A stretch of 64,000 nucleotides of DNA from Caballeronia pedi (GCF_001544915.2 NZ_FCOE02000010.1:124001-188000); one strand, 5' to 3'; shown: positions 38,689-47,696, numbered from the stretch's first letter. Numbers and translations: made by a program. Notes: generated by a model not told the origin, from the letters alone.

Positions 38689-39885
38689 ATGAAAGCTTCT
38701 TCTCCGGCGAGCGTCGCGCTGCGCCCGTTCTCCGACTCGTCGTTATCGACCATCGTCGCCGGCTTCGTCGCGATGATGACCGGCTACACCAGCTCGCTCG
38801 TGCTGATGTTCCAGGCAGGCCAGGCCGCGCATCTCACCGACGCGCAAATCTCATCGTGGATCTGGGCGCTCTCGATGGGCATGGCCGTCTGCACGATCGG
38901 GCTGTCGCTGCGCTATCGCGCACCGATCGTCATCGCGTGGTCGACGCCCGGCGCGGCGCTGCTCGTGTCGTCGCTGCCGAACGTCGCGTATGCCGATGCG
39001 ATCGGCGCGTTCATCGTCTGCGCGGTGCTGCTGACCGCGGTCGGCCTCACCGGCTGGTTCGACACGCTGATGAAGCGCGTCCCGTCGGGCATCGCCGCGG
39101 CGTTGCTCGCGGGCATTCTGTTCGAGATCGGCATTGAGATTTTCCGCGCCGCCGAACATCGGACGGCGCTCGTCATCGTGATGTTTTTCACGTATCTCGC
39201 CGGCAAACGCTTCCTGCCGCGTTACGCGATTCCGGCGACGCTCGTCGTGGGCGTCGCGGTCGCGGGCGGGCTCGGGCTGCTCGACTTCTCGCGCTTTCAC
39301 GTCGCACTCGCGCATCCGGTTTTCACGATGCCCGCGTTCTCGCTGGCCGCGGCGATCAGCATCGGCATTCCGCTGTTCGTGGTCGCGATGGCCTCGCAGA
39401 ACGTGCCGGGCATCGCGGTCCTGCGCGCCGACGGCTACACGACGCCCTCCGCCCCGCTCATCTCGACGACCGGCATCGCGTCGCTCGTGCTCGCGCCGTT
39501 CGGCTCGCACGGCGTCAATCTCGCGGCCATCACCGCCGCGATCTGCACCGGCCGCGAGGCGCACGAGAATCGCGACAAACGCTACACGGCAGCCGTCTGG
39601 TGCGGCGTCTTCTATCTGATCGCGGGCACCTTCGGCGCGACCATCGCCGCCCTGTTCGCGGCGTTTCCGAAGGAACTGGTCGTCTCGGTGGCGGCGCTCG
39701 CGCTGTTCGGCTCGATCATGAGCGGCCTCGCCAACGCGATGCAGGACGCGCGCCAGCGCGAACCCGCGCTCGTGACGTTCATGGTGACGGCATCGGGCCT
39801 CACGCTGCTCTCCATCGGCTCCGCGTTCTGGGGATTGATCGCGGGCGTCGCGACCCATGTCGTGCTCAACGCCAGGCGCGCCTGA
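38689..39885 (+). CDS. benE: Benzoate/H+ symporter family (BenE)
   Basis: 398 residues from ATG 38689, 14 bases after the VWA gene. About 11-12 membrane spans, e.g. TIVAGFVAMMTGYTSSLVLMF, IVIAWSTPGAALLVSS, and IPLFVVAMASQNVPGIAVLRADGY, the last being a BenE signature. The family imports benzoate with protons. No aromatic catabolic genes are nearby, so benzoate as substrate is only inferred; a broader organic-acid role is possible. The coupling to the MoxR-VWA operon may be incidental. Confidence 0.9.
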   Translation: MKASSPASVALRPFSDSSLSTIVAGFVAMMTGYTSSLVLMFQAGQAAHLTDAQISSWIWALSMGMAVCTIGLSLRYRAPIVIAWSTPGAALLVSSLPNVAYADAIGAFIVCAVLLTAVGLTGWFDTLMKRVPSGIAAALLAGILFEIGIEIFRAAEHRTALVIVMFFTYLAGKRFLPRYAIPATLVVGVAVAGGLGLLDFSRFHVALAHPVFTMPAFSLAAAISIGIPLFVVAMASQNVPGIAVLRADGYTTPSAPLISTTGIASLVLAPFGSHGVNLAAITAAICTGREAHENRDKRYTAAVWCGVFYLIAGTFGATIAALFAAFPKELVVSVAALALFGSIMSGLANAMQDARQREPALVTFMVTASGLTLLSIGSAFWGLIAGVATHVVLNARRA

Positions 39886-39957
39886 CGCAGCCTACAATGA
39901 CGGAATCGGCCCCGATTTCCGGCCGATTTTTCCGCAACAGAAACTGGCATTCCCGTC

Positions 39958-40206
39958 ATGGCCCTGATCGACAAACTGCTGGCGCGCTCCGCGCCGCCCG
40001 GCGCCTCCCAGAAACGCAAGACGATCGTGCGCGTGCTGCTCGACGACGCTGGACATGTCCAGGACGTCGTCCTGAAGATGAGCTGCGGCGAACCGGCAAA
40101 AGACGCGCACGCGCTCGACGAAGTCCGCAAGATGCGCTTTGCGCGCGGACAGCTCGGCTCGGGCACGGTGCGGCGCTGGCACGAGCTCGCCTACGCGGTG
40201 GATTGA
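39958..40206 (+). CDS. Small protein resembling a TonB C-terminal domain
   Basis: 82 residues from ATG 39958. After MALIDKLLARSAPPGASQ, the region VRVLLDDAGHVQDVVLKMS, then DAHALDEVRKMRF, follows the TonB_C pattern (V-x-V-x2-x2-G-x-V, S-G, D-x2-AL-x2-VR-x2-RF). There is no membrane anchor, Pro-rich spacer or signal peptide, so it cannot be a normal TonB. A TACAAT hexamer at 39893-39898 may be its -10 box. I do not recognise the family beyond this resemblance. Confidence 0.65.
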   Translation: MALIDKLLARSAPPGASQKRKTIVRVLLDDAGHVQDVVLKMSCGEPAKDAHALDEVRKMRFARGQLGSGTVRRWHELAYAVD

Positions 40207-40399
40207 ACGCGCAGTCCCGCGTCCGGTCGAACTCCGGCGCGCACGGTATCAGCGCGTTCGCCGCGCTCGGGACTAGAATGGGAGAATGATATTCAGGGGC
40301 GCGCCGCGCGAACGAAGTCGTCGCGCGGCGTCGCATTCATGGGCAATCCGCGGGTTGGTTACCGCAATTTGACAAGGCGCAACGCGTCTGAGACTCGAC

Positions 40400-41353
40400 A
40401 TGACATCCGCTCTCGACCAGCTCAAGCAATACACGACCGTCGTCGCCGACACGGGCGACTTCCAGCAATTCATCCAGTTCAAGCCGCAGGACGCGACCAC
40501 GAATCCGTCGCTGATCCTGAAGGCCGTCCAGAAGGACGACTACAAGCCGCTGCTCGAAAATACCGTCAAGGAGCACGCGAAGAAGCCGATGCCGCAGATC
40601 ATCGACAATCTGCTCGTGGCGTTCGGCACCGAGATTCTGAAGATCGTTCCGGGCCGCGTGTCGACCGAAGTGGATGCGCGCCTTTCGTTCGACACCAAGG
40701 CTTCGATCGACAAGGGCCGCGAAATCATCAAGCTGTATGAGAACGCGGGCGTCGACCGCAAGCGCGTGCTCATCAAGCTGGCATCGACGTGGGAAGGCAT
40801 CCGCGCGGCCGAAGTGCTGCAGAAGGAAGGCATCCACTGCAACATGACGCTGCTCTTCTCGCTCGCGCAGGCCGTGGCCGCCGCCGAAGCGGGCGCGCAA
40901 CTGATCTCGCCGTTCGTCGGCCGCATCTACGACTGGTACAAGAAGTCCGCCGGCGCGGAATGGGACGAAGTGAAAAACGGCGGCGCGAACGATCCGGGCG
41001 TGCAGTCGGTGCGGCGCATCTACTCGTACTACAAGAAGTTCGGCTACAAGACCGAAGTGATGGGCGCGAGCTTTCGCACGGTGAGCCAGATCACCGAGCT
41101 TGCGGGCTGCGACCTGCTGACGATCAGCCCCGATCTCCTGAAGAAACTTGCCGATAGCAACGACAAGGTCGAGCGCAAGCTCTCTCCGGACGCGGGCAAG
41201 AACGAGAACGTAGAGAAGATCGCCGTCGACGAGCCGACCTTCCGTTTCCAGGTCAACGACGACGCCATGGCGACCGAAAAGCTCGCGGAAGGCATCCGCG
41301 CATTCGCCGCCGATGCAATCAAGCTCGAGAAACTCATCGCCGCGCTGCAGTAA
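40400..41353 (+). CDS. tal: Transaldolase
   Basis: 317 residues, the length of E. coli TalB. It exchanges a dihydroxyacetone unit between sedoheptulose-7-phosphate and glyceraldehyde-3-phosphate in the pentose phosphate pathway. The N-terminal [10 protein letters not shown] and catalytic [11 protein letters not shown] (Schiff-base Lys126, equivalent to Lys132 of TalB) are intact, as are [12 protein letters not shown] and [15 protein letters not shown] ~120-base region with a TAGAAT hexamer (40274-40279) precedes it. A strong terminator follows. Confidence 0.97.
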   Translation: MTSALDQLKQYTTVVADTGDFQQFIQFKPQDATTNPSLILKAVQKDDYKPLLENTVKEHAKKPMPQIIDNLLVAFGTEILKIVPGRVSTEVDARLSFDTKASIDKGREIIKLYENAGVDRKRVLIKLASTWEGIRAAEVLQKEGIHCNMTLLFSLAQAVAAAEAGAQLISPFVGRIYDWYKKSAGAEWDEVKNGGANDPGVQSVRRIYSYYKKFGYKTEVMGASFRTVSQITELAGCDLLTISPDLLKKLADSNDKVERKLSPDAGKNENVEKIAVDEPTFRFQVNDDAMATEKLAEGIRAFAADAIKLEKLIAALQ

Positions 41354-41369
41354 CGCATGCCTGAGACAG

Positions 41370-41414
41370 AACCGCGAATCGAGCCGAAATACTGGTTCGA
41401 TTTGCGGTTTTTTC
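41370..41414 (+). terminator. Intrinsic terminator after tal
   Basis: A 13-bp stem from AACCGCGAATCGA with TCGATTTGCGGTT (one G-U pair), loop of 14 bases, followed by six T. It starts 17 bases after the tal stop. Confidence 0.85.
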
Positions 41415-41438
41415 TATTTCACGGCTTCTTGACCTAAT

Positions 41439-41457
41439 TTGACTCTTTCCGAGTCAA
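41439..41457. promoter_or_regulatory. Palindrome overlapping a -35-like box before VOC gene
   Basis: TTGACTC-TTTCC-GAGTCAA is a perfect 7-bp inverted repeat. Its left arm contains TTGACT, a near-consensus -35; a weak -10-like TATCTC follows at 18 bases. It could be a repressor site for the following gene. No regulator is identified. Confidence 0.4.
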
Positions 41458-41530
41458 CGCGGTATCTCATTGCAATAGACTTTCGAGCTTTGGCGGCATG
41501 TCCGCTTCACATGCACGGAGTCGTTCGGTC

Positions 41531-41959
41531 ATGCAACTGGATACCTATATCTTCTACAACGGCGACTGCGCCGCCGCGCTCGAACTCTATCAGGCCGCGT
41601 TCGGCGCGCAGATCGCCGCGCTGATCCGCTTCCGCGACGCGCCGGACGGCGGCAACGCCCCGCCCGACTGGCAGGACAAGGTCATGCACGCAGTGTTCCA
41701 GGTAGGCCCGAACGCCATCATGGTGTCGGACGGCCGCTATGGTCAGCCGCGCAAGGACTACTCGGGCTTCACACTGTCGATCGCCGCGGGCGACGCCGCT
41801 GCCGGCGAGCGCATCTTCACGATGCTGGCCGAAGGCGGCAACGTGCTCACGCCGTGGCAATCCACGTTCTGGACGCAAGGTTTCGGCATGCTGACGGACC
41901 GCTTCGGCGTGCCCTGGCTCATCAACGTCGTGCATGAAGGCGAAGCGCAGGCCGCCTGA
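41531..41959 (+). CDS. VOC family protein, PhnB-like
   Basis: 142 residues from ATG 41531 (MQLDTYIFYNGDCAAALEL). PhnB/3-demethylubiquinone-like VOC proteins start with this Y-x-x-F-x-G-x-C-x-x-A-L-x-x-Y pattern, and DKVMHAVFQVGPNAIMVSDG, with the WQSTFWTQGFGMLTDRFGVPWLI end, are typical of that group. Metal and substrate of this group are mostly unknown. It lies alone, after the tal terminator and facing the FUSC gene. Confidence 0.85.
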   Translation: MQLDTYIFYNGDCAAALELYQAAFGAQIAALIRFRDAPDGGNAPPDWQDKVMHAVFQVGPNAIMVSDGRYGQPRKDYSGFTLSIAAGDAAAGERIFTMLAEGGNVLTPWQSTFWTQGFGMLTDRFGVPWLINVVHEGEAQAA

Positions 41960-41970
41960 GCGTTACCGCA

Positions 41971-43077
41971 TCAATCACCGAGCGGCCGCGCGCCTTCGAT
42001 ATTCCACCGCCGCTCGATTTCCGACAGACGCAGCCGCAAGCAATCGACCTGCTCCACGAACCGCATCGCAAGCCAGTGCATGCCCTGCGTCGTGGCGCTC
42101 CCCTCTTCCGCTCCGCACCCCTGCGGCGGCGCCGATGCCTCCATCGCGCGATGAAGCAGACCCACACGCCCGAAGCGCAACGCGCGCGCCATTTTCAGAA
42201 GTTGCTGGCGCACCGCGTACTCGCCTGGCGAGCACGCGATCGCGAAGCGGCTGGCGCTTGCCTGCGCGGTTTCGGGCATCGACATCACCAGCATTTCCAG
42301 CGCCGCGAGTATCGAGCGATGCAGCCGCTGGATCTCTTCGAGCCGCGCGACCGGCACGTCGGTTTCCTTCGCGACCGATTCCATCAGCCCGCGCGCCTGC
42401 ACGAGCCGCTGGCTCATCGCGTAGAAACGGCGCGCAGTGTCCTCCGCGAGCATCGGCGTGCCGTCGAGCAAGGCGCCATAGAGCTTCGCGCACTCGCGCA
42501 GATTGTCCGCGAGCCGGTAGCGCCATGAATACGTCGCGTATTGCGGCAGCACGAACGAGAAGGCCAGCGCGATCACGACGCCGATCAGCACGTTGGCCGT
42601 GCGCCACAACCCGGTGGTGAGCGGCAGATCGCCGTGACCGGAAACGATGACCATCGTGATCGCCGTGAGCAGCGCGACATAGCCCGCCTTGCCGATCGCG
42701 TAATACGCGCAGCCGCCCGCGATCAGGCACATCAGGACGAAGAACAGCATCGCCGAGCCGGTGAGCATCTGCGCGAGGATGAGCACGAGTCCGAACGCCG
42801 CGCCGAGCATCGTGCCGATGGCGCGTTCGGCCGCCTTCTTGCGGATATTGCCGTAATGCTGCAAGCCGCCGATCACGACCAGCACCGACACCGACGCCCA
42901 CACGCCGTGCGGCATGTCGATGCCCGTCGTGACGGCGATCGACATCGCCATCGCGAGCGCGACGCGCACGCCGTGAATCAGGTTGGCGTGGCGGTAGCGG
43001 AAGTACGGCGACGTTACGCCGTGCAGGAAGCGCGCGAGCGGGCCGCGCCTGAGTGACGTCGATCTCGTGGAAAGCAT
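41971..43077 (-). CDS. FUSC-family inner-membrane transporter
   Basis: 368 residues. Six membrane spans in the first ~190 residues (VRVALAMAMSIAVTTGIDMPHGVW, GTMLGAAFGLVLILAQML, MLFFVLMCLIAGGCAYYAIG, ANVLIGVVIALAFSFVLP), then a cytoplasmic helical domain of ~170 residues. This is one half of the usual YccS/AaeB arrangement and fits the fusaric acid/aromatic acid exporter superfamily. No membrane fusion or outer-membrane partner is next to it, so a simple efflux role is only family inference. Confidence 0.84.
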   Translation of the reverse strand: MLSTRSTSLRRGPLARFLHGVTSPYFRYRHANLIHGVRVALAMAMSIAVTTGIDMPHGVWASVSVLVVIGGLQHYGNIRKKAAERAIGTMLGAAFGLVLILAQMLTGSAMLFFVLMCLIAGGCAYYAIGKAGYVALLTAITMVIVSGHGDLPLTTGLWRTANVLIGVVIALAFSFVLPQYATYSWRYRLADNLRECAKLYGALLDGTPMLAEDTARRFYAMSQRLVQARGLMESVAKETDVPVARLEEIQRLHRSILAALEMLVMSMPETAQASASRFAIACSPGEYAVRQQLLKMARALRFGRVGLLHRAMEASAPPQGCGAEEGSATTQGMHWLAMRFVEQVDCLRLRLSEIERRWNIEGARPLGD

Positions 43078-43113
43078 GGTTCGCTCACGTCGATGAAGCC
43101 TGTCGGGAAAATC

Positions 43114-43150
43114 AAACGCCCGTAACGGCCAACGGCTGTTACGGGCGTTT
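43114..43150 (-). terminator. Intrinsic terminator after mctP
   Basis: A 13-bp perfect outer stem AAACGCCCGTAAC / GTTACGGGCGTTT plus an inner GCC/GGC pair around a short loop, about 50 bases beyond the mctP stop. On the minus strand it is followed by T-poor sequence, so termination strength is moderate. Confidence 0.7.
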
Positions 43151-43198
43151 TACCAGCTTTTCGCGCGCCGCGCCGGGCGCGCGCGCGAACGGCCTGAA

Positions 43199-44752
43199 TC
43201 AGCCTTCGACAATATCCAGATAGTCTTCCGGACGCGTGCGGTCCTCCGAGCGCTTGAGGCCCAGCACCTTCACGAGCAGGCTCACGACGATCGAGACGAT
43301 CAGGTTGACGATCAGCGCCCACACGGCCGCGTAGCCCGGCACGACGTAGCCGAACAGATGCAGCGGATAGATCGAGCCCTTCAGTTGCAGCGACACGGCC
43401 ATCCACGTGCCGACGCCGATACCCACCGCCCAGCCGATCAGCAAGCCCCGATGATCGAGCACGCGCGTATAGAGACCGAGCACGAGCGCGGGCAGCGTCT
43501 GGATGATCCAGATGCCGCCGAGCAACTGAAGCTGGATCGCGTAGGTCAGCGGCAGCGCGAGAATGAACACGACCGCGCCCACCTTCACGATCAGCGACAC
43601 GAGCTTGGCGACGTTGGTTTCCTGCTCCGGCGTCATCGACGTGTTGACGAACTCGCGATGCACGTTGCGCGTGTAGAGGTTCGCCGCCGCGATCGACATG
43701 ATCGCCGCCGGCACCAGCGCGCCGATGCCGATGGCCGCGAACGCCACGCCCACGAACCACGACGGGAAGTAGTGCAGGAACAGCGCCGGCACCGCGAAGT
43801 TCGCGCCATAGGCCTTGAAGTACGACGCGAATTCCGGCATGTCCTTCACGCCGGAAGCGAGCGCCATGTAGCCGAGCAGCGCGAGCAGGCCGAGCACGAG
43901 CGAGTACGCCGGCAGCAACGACATGTTGCGGCGGATCGTGTTGCCCGAGTTCGACGAGAGAATCGCCGTGACCGAGTGCGGATACAGGAACAGCGCGAGC
44001 GCGGAGCCGACCGCGAGCGTCGCGTACGCGCTGTAGCCGTTCAGGCTCGCGGCGTCAGGCGCCTTCAGCAGCAGCTTTTCGGGCGGCACGACGCTGAAGA
44101 TATGGCCGAAGCCGCCGAGCTGCGCCGGAATCACGATCATCGCGGCGATGATGGTGATGTAGATCAGCACGTCCTTCACCACGGCGATCATCGCGGGCGC
44201 GCGCAGCCCCGACGTGTACGTGTACGCGGCGAGAATCGCGAACGCGATGATGAGCGGCAGATCGCCGACGAAGCCTTGCGTCGAGAAGCCGAGCGCGCCG
44301 ATCACCACTTCGATGCCGACGAGCTGCAGCGCGATGTACGGCATCGTCGCGACGATGCCCGTCACCGCGACGGCGAGCGCAAGCATGCGGCTGTTGTAGC
44401 GCGCGTGCACGAAGTCGGCGGCGGTCACATAGCCGTGACGCTTCGCGATGCTCCACAGCTTCGGAAACACGACGAACGCGAACGGATAGATGAGGATGGT
44501 GTACGGCAGCGCGAAGAAGCCCGTCGCGCCCGCGCCGAACACGAGCGCCGGCACCGCGACGAACGTGTAGGCGGTGTAAAGATCGCCGCCGAGCAGGAAC
44601 CACGTGACGATGGTGCCGAAGCGGCGTCCGCCGAGACCCCATTCGTCGAGCTGGGCGAGATCGCCCTTGCGCCAGTGCGCGGCGATGAAGCCGAGAATCG
44701 TGACCCCGACGAAGAAGAGAACGAAAACGATGGTTGCAGTGGTGTTCATCAT
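43199..44752 (-). CDS. mctP: Monocarboxylate uptake permease MctP (sodium:solute symporter family)
   Basis: 517 residues from ATG 44752, whose ATGA overlaps the upstream stop; GGAGG lies 6 bases upstream. About 13 membrane spans in the SSF fold, with WGLGGRRFGTIVTWFLLGGDLYTAYTF near the N-terminus and MPYIALQLVGIEVVIG. MctP carries lactate, pyruvate, propionate and acetate in rhizobia. The small DUF3311 protein just upstream is the usual companion of this transporter subgroup. Confidence 0.92.
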   Translation of the reverse strand: MMNTTATIVFVLFFVGVTILGFIAAHWRKGDLAQLDEWGLGGRRFGTIVTWFLLGGDLYTAYTFVAVPALVFGAGATGFFALPYTILIYPFAFVVFPKLWSIAKRHGYVTAADFVHARYNSRMLALAVAVTGIVATMPYIALQLVGIEVVIGALGFSTQGFVGDLPLIIAFAILAAYTYTSGLRAPAMIAVVKDVLIYITIIAAMIVIPAQLGGFGHIFSVVPPEKLLLKAPDAASLNGYSAYATLAVGSALALFLYPHSVTAILSSNSGNTIRRNMSLLPAYSLVLGLLALLGYMALASGVKDMPEFASYFKAYGANFAVPALFLHYFPSWFVGVAFAAIGIGALVPAAIMSIAAANLYTRNVHREFVNTSMTPEQETNVAKLVSLIVKVGAVVFILALPLTYAIQLQLLGGIWIIQTLPALVLGLYTRVLDHRGLLIGWAVGIGVGTWMAVSLQLKGSIYPLHLFGYVVPGYAAVWALIVNLIVSIVVSLLVKVLGLKRSEDRTRPEDYLDIVEG

Positions 44753-44997
44753 CGCGCACCTCCGTTCTTTCGTCCCGAAGGCAGCGCCTTCGTCTTGACA
44801 TAGACGACGGCGGTGATGACCGCGCTGATCAGCACCCAGAGAAGCTGATACCAGTAGAAGTACGGAAAGCCCCACAGAACGGGCTCGATCTTGTTGTAAA
44901 ACGGCACCCATACCACACCGATCCAGGGAAGGATCAGAAGCCAAAGCCAATGCTTGTTGCGCGGTTGTCCGGTGCCGGTCGCAGCTTCGTGAGCCAT
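44749..44997 (-). CDS. DUF3311 small membrane protein, MctP partner
   Basis: 82 residues with AGGAGA upstream of the ATG. Two spans: HWLWLLILPWIGVVWVPFY and YWYQLLWVLISAVITAVVY, then a basic tail. DUF3311 genes commonly sit directly before SSF-family permeases and may help assemble them. The stop overlaps the mctP start by 4 bases, so translation is coupled. A strong promoter precedes it. Confidence 0.88.
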   Translation of the reverse strand: MAHEAATGTGQPRNKHWLWLLILPWIGVVWVPFYNKIEPVLWGFPYFYWYQLLWVLISAVITAVVYVKTKALPSGRKNGGAR

Positions 44998-45099
44998 GAC
45001 GGTCTCCTCTTGTTTTGATTCGTTGGATTATCGCGAGTCCGGCGGGATGCCGGTCGTCGGGTAGACGTGTCGCTGAAAGCGCCCCGAAATAACAGAGGG

Positions 45100-45127
45100 A
45101 GTATATGGACCGTTAAAAGCGGGTCAA
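45100..45127 (-). promoter_or_regulatory. Sigma-70-like promoter for DUF3311-mctP
   Basis: On the minus strand TTGACC (-35) and TATACT (-10) are 16 bases apart, both five of six matches to consensus. The expected leader to the DUF3311 ATG is about 95 bases. Confidence 0.65.
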
Positions 45128-45174
45128 GCAGGGGGAATCCCGACTATTCCGCTGATTTGAAAGGAAATTGTAAT

Positions 45175-45198
45175 AGGCCAAAACCCTTGTTTTGGCCT
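45175..45198 (-). terminator. Hairpin after the spermidine-synthase-like gene
   Basis: Perfect 10-bp stem AGGCCAAAAC / GTTTTGGCCT with a 4-base loop, 19 bases past the stop at 45217. There is no strong T-run, so it may be a weak terminator or an mRNA 3' end stabiliser. Confidence 0.55.
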
Positions 45199-45216
45199 GG
45201 GTTTTCGTCGCGTCGA

Positions 45217-46119
45217 TCAGATCGAGAACGCGCCGCTGGTCGCGATGCCCGCGCTTTCGGCGAGACCCTTCACCCATTTGCGCGCGGGCAGGCCGAGTTG
45301 CGCCTCGATCAGCTTCGCGCGCGCGTCGAGCGCGGCGAACGGCACGTCGAGCGCGGGACCGGCGAACGCGATCGCGACGCGATTGCCGTCGTGCACTTCG
45401 GGCAGCGCGATCACGCGATGATCGAACGCTTCGTTCAAATGACGCATATTGCGCACGAAGCTCGGATGATCGCCGAACAGGTTGATCGTGACGACGCCGG
45501 CTTGCGGCGTGAGACACGCCCGGCATGCGCGATAGAACGACACGCTGTCGAGCACGGGGCCGCGCGCGGTGGCGTCGTAGAGATCGATCTGCAACGCGCC
45601 GATGGTGCCGTGATTCGCGCGATCGTTGACGAACTCCCACGCATCGCGTTCGGTGACGGTGAGGCGCGCGTCGTCGTAAGCCAGCTCGAACATCGCGCGC
45701 GCGGCGATCACGACCGCCGGATTCAGCTCGACGGCTTCCACCTTCGCGCGCTTCAGAAAGCGATGGCAGAACTTGGTGAGCGCGGCCGCGCCGAGCCCGA
45801 GCTGCACGATACGTTCGGGCGTTTCGACGAAGAGCAGCCACGCCATCATCTGCTGCGCGTATTCGAGTTCGATGTGATCGGGCTTTTTCAGCCGCATCGC
45901 GCCCTGCACCCATTCGGTGCCGAAGTGCAGATAGCGCACGCCGCCCTCTTCCGAGAACGTCACGGGCGCGAAGCGCGGCTTGCGGGGCGCGTCGATGCGC
46001 GGCGCGTTGGCGAGATCGTCGCGATCGTCATCGCTGCGCTGGCGCTTCGATTTGCTGTTGTCCTTCTTGCGGCTGAACGCGCGAGCTTCCGCCGACGCGC
46101 GCTTGATGAGATTCGTCAT
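45217..46119 (-). CDS. Spermidine synthase-like protein
   Basis: 300 residues from ATG 46119, overlapping the upstream stop by 4 bases. After a basic, disordered N-terminus (~50 residues) comes VRYLHFGTEWVQGAMRLKKP, then a Rossmann fold with VQLGLGAAALTKFCHRF, EAVELNPAVVIAAR and the Asp in IDLYDATARG. This is the SpeE-like methyltransferase-fold family. Key polyamine-binding acids seem poorly conserved, so it may not make spermidine. Linkage to ubiC suggests housekeeping, not a dedicated polyamine operon. Confidence 0.78.
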   Translation of the reverse strand: MTNLIKRASAEARAFSRKKDNSKSKRQRSDDDRDDLANAPRIDAPRKPRFAPVTFSEEGGVRYLHFGTEWVQGAMRLKKPDHIELEYAQQMMAWLLFVETPERIVQLGLGAAALTKFCHRFLKRAKVEAVELNPAVVIAARAMFELAYDDARLTVTERDAWEFVNDRANHGTIGALQIDLYDATARGPVLDSVSFYRACRACLTPQAGVVTINLFGDHPSFVRNMRHLNEAFDHRVIALPEVHDGNRVAIAFAGPALDVPFAALDARAKLIEAQLGLPARKWVKGLAESAGIATSGAFSI

Positions 46120-46598
46120 TGTGTGGTGAGGATGTCGCGCCAGATGCGCAGTTTTTGATCGAACGAGAGGATAGCATTGGCCGCGCTCGACGACGGCAGC
46201 ACGAGCGTCGCGTAACCGGCCGCGCTCAGGACAGGCGCGAACTTGCCCGAGGTCTTGCCGTTGAAGCACACCTTGCGCAGCTTCGGAAAGCGCGTGTGGA
46301 ACGCGGCGAAGTCGTTGGGCGATGCGTTGCGGATCGCCGCGTCGAGACTGCCTTCGCGCTCGCATGCGGCGAGCACGTCCCACAAGCCGATACCGAGCGC
46401 CACGAGACGCGCGAGGCGATCTTCATAGGCCAGCGCGTGCAAATCCTCGCCGATCGCCGCGCCGACGAGCCGCCAGAACTGATTGCGCGGATGCGCGTAG
46501 TACTGCGTCGCCGCGAGTGACGCGACGCCCGGAAAACTGCCGAGGATGAGCGTGTGCGTCGCTGCATCGCCGACCGGCGCGAAACCCGCGAGTTTCAT
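46116..46598 (-). CDS. DNA-deoxyinosine glycosylase (UDG superfamily, Mug/HDG type)
   Basis: 160 residues. Motif A is [14 protein letters not shown], followed by [13 protein letters not shown]; near the end [13 protein letters not shown] is motif B. These match the family 6 hypoxanthine-DNA glycosylases, which excise deaminated adenine from DNA. Start and stop overlap neighbours by 4 bases each (ATGA with ubiC upstream and with the spermidine-synthase-like gene downstream), so expression is tightly coupled. Confidence 0.85.
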   Translation of the reverse strand: MKLAGFAPVGDAATHTLILGSFPGVASLAATQYYAHPRNQFWRLVGAAIGEDLHALAYEDRLARLVALGIGLWDVLAACEREGSLDAAIRNASPNDFAAFHTRFPKLRKVCFNGKTSGKFAPVLSAAGYATLVLPSSSAANAILSFDQKLRIWRDILTTQ

Positions 46599-47236
46599 TT
46601 CGCCTCGCCACGCGCGACGCGCTTCGCATGCGAGCTCAGATGTTCATACGAGCGCGCATGTTCACGCCGATGCGGACCGTGCGTGGCGGCGAGCCTGATC
46701 CATAGCGCATCGAGCATGCATTCGGTGACCATCAGCGGTGCGCCGTGCCGTTTGAACACCGAGCGGCGCGCGACGAGCGCGTGCGGTTGCGAATTCGTTT
46801 GCATGGATGCCAGCCGATGCAGCGGATGCCGGGCGGTCAGCCTGCGGCTCGCGAGCGCCGAACGCGACACGCTGCTGTCGCTATAGAGCAGTTCGGCGAG
46901 CGGCCGCGTGCGCAGACGGCGCATCGATTGCCACACGCCGGTGCTGTGCGCGAGCGGCACGATGCTATGCGCGACGACGAACGGCACGCCCTCCACCTTG
47001 AGCGCGACTTCGCGCAGCCATACGGGCGTGCGCGGCGTGAGGTCGAGCGCGCGCGCTTCGTCGCGCCAGGGTATGTCGACGGCTTCGCGCGTGACATCGA
47101 CCGTCACTGCGCCGAGCGTGCGCAGATGCGCGGTCAGCGAGCCACCGCGCGTGAGCCAGTCTTTTTGTGCGTCGGTAAGCGAGGCGAGCGGGACGACGCG
47201 CCAGTGAGCGTCGATGGGATCGTTGGGCGTGAGCAT
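46595..47236 (-). CDS. ubiC: Chorismate--pyruvate lyase
   Basis: 213 residues from ATG 47236 ([15 protein letters not shown]). UbiC converts chorismate to 4-hydroxybenzoate and pyruvate, the first step of ubiquinone synthesis. Family features include [35 protein letters not shown] and the C-terminal region with basic residues. A few in-frame codons precede the chosen ATG but have no similarity. It opens a three-gene coupled unit. The prenyltransferase gene ubiA is not nearby. Confidence 0.88.
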   Translation of the reverse strand: MLTPNDPIDAHWRVVPLASLTDAQKDWLTRGGSLTAHLRTLGAVTVDVTREAVDIPWRDEARALDLTPRTPVWLREVALKVEGVPFVVAHSIVPLAHSTGVWQSMRRLRTRPLAELLYSDSSVSRSALASRRLTARHPLHRLASMQTNSQPHALVARRSVFKRHGAPLMVTECMLDALWIRLAATHGPHRREHARSYEHLSSHAKRVARGEAK

Positions 47237-47384
47237 GGCGCTGATTATAGGTTCACCCCGCACTTCGGACGATTCGTATGGAGTCCGTGCGCCGATCGAA
47301 AGAAACTGAATGGCCGTTCACGCGTGTCACGTGCGGCCGCGCGCCGGGCGATCACCGGCATATCAATCAACAAGAGGACAGCGA

Positions 47385-47642
47385 ATGTCGGAAAACAAGA
47401 AACAGACATCGAAGAAGGTTGCGCATCTCGCGGCTGAGACGCTGCATGATCCGAAGGCCTCGGCCATCAAGAAAAGCCTCGCGGCGTCTGCCCTGTCACA
47501 GTCGCACACCACGAAGCAAACGAGCGCCGAATTGGAACACAAGGCGAGCGAAGTGCTTCACAGCAACAAGTACTCGGAAGAAACGAAGACGCTCGCCGCG
47601 TCGGTTCTTGCGCAATCCAACAAGGAACGCAAGCTGAAATAG
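47385..47642 (+). CDS. Small lysine-rich protein with internal duplication
   Basis: 85 residues from ATG 47385, with AAGAGGA upstream. The sequence is made of two related halves: HLAAETLHDPK.. then KSLAASALSQS, and HKASEVLHSNK.. then KTLAASVLAQS. No signal peptide, membrane span or cysteine is present; it should be soluble and helical. I know no domain for it, although such short proteins occur in Burkholderiaceae. It stands alone between ubiC (divergent) and htpG (convergent). Confidence 0.75.
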   Translation: MSENKKQTSKKVAHLAAETLHDPKASAIKKSLAASALSQSHTTKQTSAELEHKASEVLHSNKYSEETKTLAASVLAQSNKERKLK

Positions 47643-47647
47643 AAAAC

Positions 47648-47671
47648 GCGCCGCCGGTTTCCCGGCGGCGC
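47648..47671. terminator. Hairpin between the small repeated-protein gene and htpG
   Basis: Perfect 10-bp stem GCGCCGCCGG / CCGGCGGCGC with a 4-base TTTC loop, 5 bases after the stop. On the minus strand it lies beyond htpG, followed by GTTTTC. It may serve both genes. Confidence 0.65.
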
Positions 47672-47696
47672 ATTCCTTCGACGCACTTGCGCAGAC

